A stretch of 64,000 bases of DNA, from NCBI RefSeq assembly GCF_000300815.1, contig NZ_AMRX01000001.1, positions 496,001 through 560,000 on the forward strand, given 5' to 3'. The notes under the pieces were generated by a model. That model was not told where the DNA came from and searched no databases. It saw only the letters and a program-made list of their open reading frames with translations. The stretch is from Gayadomonas joobiniege G7. Lineage in GTDB: Bacteria; Pseudomonadota; Gammaproteobacteria; Enterobacterales; Alteromonadaceae. The translations under genes were made by a program, and so were the position numbers. Positions 55,428-64,000 of the stretch are shown in pieces; the first letter of the stretch is position 1; each line of letters starts with the position of its first letter.

Positions 55428-57053
55428 TTATTTTAAACCTGACTTTTCAATCGATTTATTGATCATCAGCATTTGAACGATAGAAATAATATTACTGACC
55501 AACCAGTATAAAACTAAACCTGATGGGAACCATAAGAAGAAAAAGGTAAACATCACCGGCATATACTGGAAGATTTTTTGCTGAACAGGATCTTGCATCG
55601 GCGTTGGCTGCAGTTTTTGCATAATAAACATGCTAGCACCCATTAAGATTGGTAAAACATAATATGGGTCCTGTTGAGATAAGTCATGGATCCATAAAAT
55701 AAATTCAGCATGGCGCAGCTCGACACTTTCAACAAATACCCAATACAAAGCTAAAAAGATAGGCATTTGCAGTAATATTGGTAAACAGCCACCCATTGGG
55801 TTGACCTTTTCTTTACGGTACAGCTCCATCATAGCTTGTGAAAACTTTTGTCTATCTTCGCCGTAACGAGCTTTGAGATCATTTAACTTTGGCTGTAACT
55901 TACGCAACTTGGCCATTGAGGTGTATTGCTTTTTGGTTAAGCCATACATCAAACCTTTTACGATGATGGTAATTAAAATGATGGCCACACCCCAGTTACC
56001 CACTAAGCTGTGCAAAAATTTAAGTAAGTGGAATAACGGTTGCGAGATAAACCACAAAATACCATAGTCTACTGTTAGCTCGAGGTTTTTAGCCAGCTCA
56101 GCGAGCTTATCTTGGTCTTTAGGGCCTGAATATAAGGTGGTTGATAATTCAGTTTGTGAACCTGGTGCAATTTTAACTAACTCGCCTTTGTAGCGAACAA
56201 GCGCAGTACCGCCAGATAAGGCTTTGGTTGAAATATCAATTTGAGCATCCGGAGAGGGAATAAAAGCAGTTACAAAATAATGCTCAATCATGGCAACCCA
56301 GCCACCTGTGCTACTTTTGTTTAATGACTTTTCACTAATGTCATCAAAGCTAACTTTTTCGTAAGATTCATCTTGGGTTGAGTAGGCCGCACCATGATAG
56401 GTTGGCATCATCATTGAACTTTGTGCTTGTCCCATGTGCTGTTTTAATTGAGCAAATAGTTGCACGTATTTAACGGTTGGTGCATTGTTTTGCACATTAA
56501 AGTTGATATCAACTGTGTGTTCACCCCGTTTGAAGATAAAAGTTTTAGTTACAACTAAACCTTCTTTATTGGCGTATTTAACCGGTACTTCTAAAATATC
56601 CCCAGTCATCACATATTCGGTTTTTTCACTTTGGTAAACCGGACGCCCTTCGCTGCTGGCATCTGGGCCATCAACACCTGTTAAGCCACTCTGAGCATGA
56701 AATAAGTGACCACCAGCAGGAACCAATAACTCATAAGGTTCATTGCTGTCTTTTTCTTTGGCGTAATTTAACAGGTCTAGCTGAATGATATCACCGCCGA
56801 CCAAATCAATAACTGCTTTAACCGTGTCTGTAGTAATTTCAATTGTACTCGCACTTGATTGAGTCGCTTGAAAATCTGAGCTTGAACCTGTAGGTACGTC
56901 ACCTTGTCCAGCAGTTGAATTGGTGTTTGATTGGCTTTGAGTGGCGACTGTTGTTTGTTGCGGCTGTGGCGCGTTATCTAGCTGCCATTGTTGCCACAGC
57001 AAAAAAGTAACCAGGGCTAAACCGATTAGTAATAAACTTCTTTGCGATTCCAT
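55428..57053 (-). CDS. yidC: Membrane protein insertase YidC
   Basis: 541 residues. N-terminal helix 'SLLLIGLALVTFLLWQQW', a large periplasmic domain (about 60-330), then the five-helix core ('GNWGVAIILITIIVKGLMYG', 'LQPKLNDLKARYGEDRQKFS', 'NPMGGCLPILLQMPIFLALY'). It inserts proteins into the inner membrane, including F0 subunits. Confidence 0.96.
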   Translation of the reverse strand: MESQRSLLLIGLALVTFLLWQQWQLDNAPQPQQTTVATQSQSNTNSTAGQGDVPTGSSSDFQATQSSASTIEITTDTVKAVIDLVGGDIIQLDLLNYAKEKDSNEPYELLVPAGGHLFHAQSGLTGVDGPDASSEGRPVYQSEKTEYVMTGDILEVPVKYANKEGLVVTKTFIFKRGEHTVDINFNVQNNAPTVKYVQLFAQLKQHMGQAQSSMMMPTYHGAAYSTQDESYEKVSFDDISEKSLNKSSTGGWVAMIEHYFVTAFIPSPDAQIDISTKALSGGTALVRYKGELVKIAPGSQTELSTTLYSGPKDQDKLAELAKNLELTVDYGILWFISQPLFHLLKFLHSLVGNWGVAIILITIIVKGLMYGLTKKQYTSMAKLRKLQPKLNDLKARYGEDRQKFSQAMMELYRKEKVNPMGGCLPILLQMPIFLALYWVFVESVELRHAEFILWIHDLSQQDPYYVLPILMGASMFIMQKLQPTPMQDPVQQKIFQYMPVMFTFFFLWFPSGLVLYWLVSNIISIVQMLMINKSIEKSGLK

Positions 57054-57059
57054 AGAATG

Positions 57060-57323
57060 TTAGTTCTCTTTATTGGTAGATTTAGGCACGGGGTCGTAAC
57101 CACCGGACGAAAATGGATGACATTTTATAACGCGTTTGGCCGTTAACCAACAGGCAAAGCCAAATCTATGGCATTTAATTGCTTCTAAAGCGTAATTTGA
57201 ACAACTTGGATAAAATCGGCAGCGCTGGCCGAGTAGGGGGCTTAACAATGTTTGATAGATTTTTATTAAACCTATTAACAAAGCCGCCATTAACTTTTCA
57301 TGTGGCGCTTTATTTTTTTCCAT
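57060..57323 (-). CDS. yidD: Membrane protein insertion efficiency factor YidD
   Basis: 87 residues, with '[20 protein letters not shown]', '[20 protein letters not shown]' and '[12 protein letters not shown]', the fully conserved YidD motifs. It overlaps rnpA by 34 nt and ends 6 nt before yidC. Confidence 0.94.
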   Translation of the reverse strand: MEKNKAPHEKLMAALLIGLIKIYQTLLSPLLGQRCRFYPSCSNYALEAIKCHRFGFACWLTAKRVIKCHPFSSGGYDPVPKSTNKEN

Positions 57324-57658
57324 GTGTATTCCAGTTCATGCCGCAATGTTTCATTGCTTGCTAATGCAATCCCCTGTTTAGCAATAAATACCATATCAAC
57401 ATTAGGTAGTTCATGCTGCTGCAAACGAAATGAATCGCGTGCGACTCTTTTAATTTTGTTTCGTTGAACCGCAAAACGGGCTTTCTTTTTAGATATGGTA
57501 AAACCTAAACGAGGTTTATCAAAGTTAGATTTTGCAGCGAGGATTGTATAATAGCGGCAGGAGAACTTTTTAGGACGGGCATCAAATACCGATTGAAAAT
57601 CGGCGGGAGTTAGTAAGCGTAACTCCCGCTTATAAGCGTAAGTCTTCACAGGAGACAA
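57290..57658 (-). CDS. rnpA: Ribonuclease P protein component
   Basis: 122 residues. '[20 protein letters not shown]', the RNR motif as '[20 protein letters not shown]' and '[11 protein letters not shown]' are conserved. The first codon is TTG at 57658 directly after the rpmH stop; a GTG at 57649 is an alternative. Confidence 0.94.
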   Translation of the reverse strand: MSPVKTYAYKRELRLLTPADFQSVFDARPKKFSCRYYTILAAKSNFDKPRLGFTISKKKARFAVQRNKIKRVARDSFRLQQHELPNVDMVFIAKQGIALASNETLRHELEYTWKKIKRHMKS

Positions 57659-57793
57659 TTAGGCACTTAAAACCTTGCGTCCTTTAGCACGACGACGAGC
57701 TAAAATTTGACGACCGCTTTTAGTAGCCATACGCGCACGGAAACCGTGGTTGCGTTTACGCTTGATGTTGCTTGGTTGAAATGTACGTTTCAT
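57659..57793 (-). CDS. rpmH: 50S ribosomal protein L34
   Basis: 44 residues, '[20 protein letters not shown]' and '[18 protein letters not shown]', the standard L34. Too short for usual ORF cut-offs. First gene of the rpmH-rnpA-yidD-yidC operon. Confidence 0.96.
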   Translation of the reverse strand: MKRTFQPSNIKRKRNHGFRARMATKSGRQILARRRAKGRKVLSA

Positions 57794-58131
57794 TGCAATA
57801 ATTCCGGTTAATCGTTGTGTGCTTATCAGCACGGGACCTTTAAAGGGGCGCGAATAATATCAAATAGTTGAGTAAAAAACAACACCGTCAAATGCTTATG
57901 TATAAGTATTCTAAATATAGAGTTTTATCCACATATTTAGTTCTTAAACAAATGGCTTCTAAGCTCATATCGAACCAGATTTGTGTGATTTTAATAAATA
58001 TTAAAAGCAATAAAATCAACACTTTACATTTATTTTTTAAGCGAATTCTAAATAACTGATTTGTCAATATTGAACTTGTGGATAATTTCTGGTGAAATCA
58101 CTGTCTTTTTAGTATTTGGAGATCGAGTACC
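57794..58131. promoter_or_regulatory. Divergent rpmH / dnaA promoter region with DnaA boxes
   Basis: 338 nt without a gene. Two perfect DnaA boxes: TTATCCACA at 57925-57933 and its complement TGTGGATAA at 58077-58085, the latter about 45 nt upstream of dnaA and probably part of dnaA self-control. The rest is AT-rich. There are few GATC sites, so I do not think it is the main origin. Confidence 0.75.
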
Positions 58132-59538
58132 TTGAGTGACTCACTTTGGCAGAATTGTTTAGATTCGCTGCAACGGGAATTACCTTCGCAACAATACAAT
58201 ATGTGGGTTCGCCCGCTGCAGGTTTTAGCGCAGGCCAATGAAATTACACTCTATGCACCTAATAAATTTGTTTTAGATTGGGTGCGGGACAAGTATTCAG
58301 ATCGAATTAACGAGCTTATTATTGAATTTTCTGGCGCGAATCCGCCGGTATTAAAGCTTGAAGTTGGCTCGCGTCCAGCGGCGCCTGTGAATAACCCTAA
58401 ACTAGAGCTTGGTAACGGGCAAGGAGAGCGTGCTCATCAAGTGCATCGTCCGACGAGTACAAACAATCCTGGATTTAGTATCAATGCAGCTCAGGTAGGG
58501 CAAACACCTCCAAGTATTCGGTCAAATTTAAGGGAAAACTATACCTTTGATAATTTTGTTGAAGGTAAATCAAACCAATTAGCGCGCGCTGCGGCGACAC
58601 AGGTTGCCGACAACCCGGGTACAGCATACAACCCGCTCTTTTTATACGGTAGTACTGGGTTAGGTAAAACGCACTTAATGCATGCTGTCGGCAACGAAAT
58701 TAGACAGCGCAATCCAGATGCGAAAGTTGTTTATATGCATTCAGAACGTTTTGTGCAAGATATGGTCAAAGCGCTGCAAACCAATTCGATTGAAGAGTGG
58801 AAGCGACATTATCGTTCGGTTGACGCTTTGTTGATTGATGATATCCAGTTTTTTTCTGGTAAAGAACGATCTCAAGAAGAATTTTTCCACACCTTTAACG
58901 CGTTATTAGAGGGTAATCACCAGGTTATTTTAACCAGTGACCGTTATCCCAAAGAAATTGAAAATGTTGCTGATCGTTTAAAGTCTCGTTTTGGGTGGGG
59001 ATTAACTATAATTATTGAGCCACCTGAGCTAGAAACGCGTGTTGCGATTTTAATGAAAAAAGCGCAAGAATCTAATTTTGTTTTGCCAAATGAAGTGGCA
59101 TTTTTTATTGCAAAACGTCTGCGATCTAATGTGCGAGATCTAGAAGGTGCACTGAACAGGGTTATAGCAAATGCCAATTTTACCGGCCGTCCTATGACGA
59201 TTGATTTTGCCAAAGATGCCTTGCGCGATATGCTCGCATTACAAGAAAAACTCGTTACAATAGAGAACATACAGAAAACAGTTGCGGAATATTATAAAAT
59301 TAAGTTGGTTGATATGTCGTCTAAAAGTCGTAGCCGAAGTGTTGCACGACCTCGACAAATAGCAATGGCTCTTTCAAAAGAATTAACCAACCATAGTTTG
59401 CCAGAAATAGGTGCTGCATTCGGTGGGCGCGATCACACAACAGTGTTACACGCATGTCGAAAGGTAAATGATTTACGTGAAAATAATCACGATGTTAAAG
59501 AGGACTATTCAAATTTGGTCCGCACTTTATCGTCGTAA
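58132..59538 (+). CDS. dnaA: Chromosomal replication initiator DnaA
   Basis: 468 residues, starting at TTG 58132 with GGAG upstream. Domain I '[20 protein letters not shown]', a linker, the AAA+ domain ('[15 protein letters not shown]', '[20 protein letters not shown]') and the DNA-binding domain IV with the signature '[16 protein letters not shown]'. It binds the TTATCCACA boxes at oriC and upstream of its own gene. Confidence 0.97.
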   Translation: MSDSLWQNCLDSLQRELPSQQYNMWVRPLQVLAQANEITLYAPNKFVLDWVRDKYSDRINELIIEFSGANPPVLKLEVGSRPAAPVNNPKLELGNGQGERAHQVHRPTSTNNPGFSINAAQVGQTPPSIRSNLRENYTFDNFVEGKSNQLARAAATQVADNPGTAYNPLFLYGSTGLGKTHLMHAVGNEIRQRNPDAKVVYMHSERFVQDMVKALQTNSIEEWKRHYRSVDALLIDDIQFFSGKERSQEEFFHTFNALLEGNHQVILTSDRYPKEIENVADRLKSRFGWGLTIIIEPPELETRVAILMKKAQESNFVLPNEVAFFIAKRLRSNVRDLEGALNRVIANANFTGRPMTIDFAKDALRDMLALQEKLVTIENIQKTVAEYYKIKLVDMSSKSRSRSVARPRQIAMALSKELTNHSLPEIGAAFGGRDHTTVLHACRKVNDLRENNHDVKEDYSNLVRTLSS

Positions 59539-59556
59539 ATATTGGATAATAAAAAT

Positions 59557-60660
59557 ATGAAATTTTCAGTTAGCCGAGAAGATATACTCAAGCCGCTTCA
59601 ACTTGCTACCGGAACAGTCGAAAAACGACATACCTTACCTATATTGTCTAATGTACTGTTAGATATAAGTGATGGGGTGTTGGCCATTACAGGTACCGAC
59701 TTAGAGGTCGAGTTAGTTTCTTCTGTGGAGCTGGTTCAGGCGTCTGAAGATGGTCAGGTGACTGTACCTGCACGTAAATTATTTGATATTTGTCGTGGTT
59801 TAAGTGATGCATCCCTTATTGAATTTAAATTAGAGGATAACAAACTTAAAGTTAAATCTGGTAAAAGTCGTTATTCATTGTCTACTCTGCCAGCCAAAGA
59901 TTTTCCTAATTTAGAAGAGTGGAAGAGTGAAATTAATTTTGCAATCCATCAAAATGATCTTAAACACTTAATTAATAGCACCTCGTTTTCAATGGCCAAC
60001 CAAGATGTCCGATATTATTTAAATGGGATGTCAATGGAAACTCAAGGAAACGAATTAAGATGCGTGACAACCGATGGTCACCGTTTAGCGTTGGCCCGCT
60101 TTAAATTGGCAGACGAAAATTTAGACGAAAGCCAGGTTATTATTCCACGAAAAGGCGTGACGGAAATTAGTCGTTTGATTGAAGATAATGACGACAATAT
60201 TTATATCTCTTTGGGTAGCAATCATATCCGCGTTAGCTCGTCGAGTTTTACCTTTACCAGTAAATTGGTTGACGGACGTTTCCCAGATTATCGACGAGTA
60301 TTGCCTAAAGGCGGTGATAAAGAAATAATTGCTGATAAAAGTGTTTTAAAACAAGCGTTTGCTCGTGCTGCGATTTTATCTAATGAAAAGTTTAGAGGGG
60401 TTCGGTTAAATCTTTCTAACAACCAATTAATGATTACAGCCACAAACCCAGAACAAGAACTAGCCGAAGAAATGGTAGAAGTTAATTACCAAGGTGAAGA
60501 ATTAGAAATAGGGTTTAACGTTGCATATATCCTAGATGTGTTAAATGCACTTGAATCCGATCAAGTTAAAATTACATTGGGCGATTCAAATAGCAGTGGT
60601 TTAATTGAAGACAATAATGATGAATCAGCTGTCTATGTTGTTATGCCAATGAGGTTATAA
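59557..60660 (+). CDS. dnaN: DNA polymerase III sliding clamp (beta)
   Basis: 367 residues from ATG 59557 ('MKFSVSREDILKPLQLATGT'); the TTG at 59542 is less likely. Three clamp domains; ends 'DESAVYVVMPMRL', the conserved C-terminus. 18 nt after dnaA. Confidence 0.97.
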   Translation: MKFSVSREDILKPLQLATGTVEKRHTLPILSNVLLDISDGVLAITGTDLEVELVSSVELVQASEDGQVTVPARKLFDICRGLSDASLIEFKLEDNKLKVKSGKSRYSLSTLPAKDFPNLEEWKSEINFAIHQNDLKHLINSTSFSMANQDVRYYLNGMSMETQGNELRCVTTDGHRLALARFKLADENLDESQVIIPRKGVTEISRLIEDNDDNIYISLGSNHIRVSSSSFTFTSKLVDGRFPDYRRVLPKGGDKEIIADKSVLKQAFARAAILSNEKFRGVRLNLSNNQLMITATNPEQELAEEMVEVNYQGEELEIGFNVAYILDVLNALESDQVKITLGDSNSSGLIEDNNDESAVYVVMPMRL

Positions 60661-60678
60661 TTTAACCTCATTTTATAT

Positions 60679-61785
60679 ATGTATATTTCTCGGCTTGTGA
60701 TACAAAACGTTCGCAATGTCAGTCATCTAGACATTTCTTTAAACGACAAGTTTAATGTTATAGTGGGTGAAAACGGCAGTGGTAAAACGTCGTTTTTAGA
60801 ATCTATCCACTTATTAGGTTTTGGTCGTTCATTTCGAAAATCAAAAAACAGTGAACTGATTAATTTTTCCGAAACTCAATTGACGGTTCACGCTGCTGCT
60901 CGTTTTAAAAAGTCCGATACTGTAAAACAATCGTTCGGGATTAGTAAGTTTAAAAATGGGGATAATCAGATTCGGGTAAAAGGGCAAAAGGTCGCGAGAC
61001 TGAGCGAATTATCCAGTTATTTTCCTATTATTAGCTTCACGAACGATAGCTTAGATTTGATTGAAGGAAGTCCAAGTTTTCGTAGACGATTAATTGATTG
61101 GTTAGTGTTTCACGTGGAACAATCAACAAATTGCTCTGCTGTTTATCGAGATTATGCTCGTGTACTAGAACAACGTAACTCAGCACTAAGGCATCATAAA
61201 ATAGAATTAGTTAAAAGTTTTGACCAGCAATTGATTAAGTTAAACGCGAACATTCATTCCTATCGCCAACAAATGGTTGCTCAACTTAACGACGAATTTA
61301 ATCAACAATTTAAAAGCTTGGATGATAAATTTTTAAACTCAGATGTTAAATTAATTTACAAAGCGGGATGGAATACCTCACAATCATATTCTGATATAAT
61401 AGCAGACACCCTAGCTCAGGACTTAAAACGAAAAACCACTAGCTATGGGGTGCACAGAGATGATGTATTATTTTTAATAGATGATAGAAATATAAAACAT
61501 CTTTTATCTCGAGGAGAAAGCAAGCGTTTTGTTTTAGCTCTATTGTTAGCCGCAGAACGGTTAATTTTTAAAATGACCGATAAAAACTGTATTTGGCTCT
61601 TTGACGATATATGCGCAGAGCTTGATTTCGATTCCATTAAAAAAACATTTGAGCTGGTTGCAGATTTAGACAATCAGATGTTTTTTAGTTGTATTGAAAA
61701 AGATTTAGATTTAATAAAACAAGTAGTAACAAGAAACAATTTTTATTCTGTGTTTCACGTGAAACATGGACAATTATTAGAGTAG
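60679..61785 (+). CDS. recF: DNA repair protein RecF
   Basis: 368 residues. Walker A 'IVGENGSGKTSFLESI', 'YGVHRDDVLFLI', the ABC-type signature 'LSRGESKRFVLALLLAAERL' and Walker B 'IWLFDDICAELD'. It loads RecA at gaps. The gene contains both parS sites. Confidence 0.96.
   Translation: MYISRLVIQNVRNVSHLDISLNDKFNVIVGENGSGKTSFLESIHLLGFGRSFRKSKNSELINFSETQLTVHAAARFKKSDTVKQSFGISKFKNGDNQIRVKGQKVARLSELSSYFPIISFTNDSLDLIEGSPSFRRRLIDWLVFHVEQSTNCSAVYRDYARVLEQRNSALRHHKIELVKSFDQQLIKLNANIHSYRQQMVAQLNDEFNQQFKSLDDKFLNSDVKLIYKAGWNTSQSYSDIIADTLAQDLKRKTTSYGVHRDDVLFLIDDRNIKHLLSRGESKRFVLALLLAAERLIFKMTDKNCIWLFDDICAELDFDSIKKTFELVADLDNQMFFSCIEKDLDLIKQVVTRNNFYSVFHVKHGQLLE
61106..61121. other. parS: parS-like site in recF
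   Basis: TGTTTCACGTGGAACA, one mismatch to the consensus. It lies 645 nt upstream of a perfect copy within the same gene. Confidence 0.75.
61751..61766. other. parS: parS centromere site in recF
   Basis: TGTTTCACGTGAAACA, the exact ParB-binding palindrome, near the 3' end of recF. It is about 12 kb from oriC, as usual for chromosomal parS sites. parB lies at 45084-45998. Confidence 0.9.

Positions 61786-64000
<2,215 letters not shown>

Noticed and set aside
57794-58131. Main replication origin upstream of dnaA
   Set aside because: Only two DnaA boxes and few GATC sites; the region next to mnmG fits far better.

Overview
The window is the replication-origin end of a gammaproteobacterial chromosome, most likely a marine member of the Alteromonadales (inference). 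Supporting this are the blocks rpmH-rnpA-yidD-yidC-mnmE, dnaA-dnaN-recF-gyrB, mnmG-rsmG-parA-parB and atpIBEFHAGDC, a GATC-rich origin beside mnmG, and an overall AT-rich composition. I could not identify the species from the sequence alone.

Layout. Positions 1-4.7 kb hold a planctomycete-style operon: a DUF1592/1585 protein (5' end outside the window), a DUF1552 protein, a sigma-70 factor and a FecR/LamG membrane protein. Positions 4.7-8.4 kb hold yqhD with a divergent LysR gene, a ydhF-like aldo/keto reductase, and a higA antitoxin behind a truncated higB.

Positions 8.4-29.6 kb form an accessory island that I read as a multi-peptide microcin (class II, double-glycine leader) locus. It has at least five intact short precursor-like genes and five broken or truncated ones, mostly next to small membrane proteins that look like immunity genes. 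One operon carries a small membrane protein, a SelO-like pseudokinase, an HlyC-like acyltransferase, a GT-A glycosyltransferase, an 83-residue protein and an M16 metalloprotease. A second operon carries a membrane-fusion protein, a C39-peptidase ABC exporter, a single-domain LuxR-type regulator and a GPH/MFS transporter. A third carries a GRDP-like protein, a 50-residue Cys-containing peptide and a GNAT acetyltransferase. A 16-bp dyad, CTANNC-N4-GNNTAG, lies 22-23 bp upstream of a TATAAT-like hexamer in front of the precursors and of these operons. This is the strongest sign of a coordinated, apparently undescribed system. IS66 and IS256 remnants, frameshifts and copied immunity-gene ends show that cassettes are being gained and lost.

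Positions 29.6-37.9 kb hold a decaying RTX/type I secretion locus (lipase-RTX effector with a stop codon, truncated HlyB-like and HlyD-like genes, lipoproteins, a sulfotransferase fragment). It is flanked by a 40-bp direct repeat with one mismatch. Positions 38-64 kb are intact core genome: ATP synthase, ParAB, rsmG, mnmG, oriC, hemH, a K+/H+ antiporter, a LysE exporter, mnmE, yidC, yidD, rnpA, rpmH, dnaA, dnaN, recF and gyrB (3' end outside the window). Two parS sites lie in recF.

How it fits together (inference): the LuxR-type protein, or another activator, switches on the precursor genes, the modification operon and the exporter through the shared dyad. Precursors are modified by the acyltransferase/SelO-like/glycosyltransferase set, the leaders are cut by the C39 domain, and the peptides are exported. 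The small membrane proteins protect the producer.
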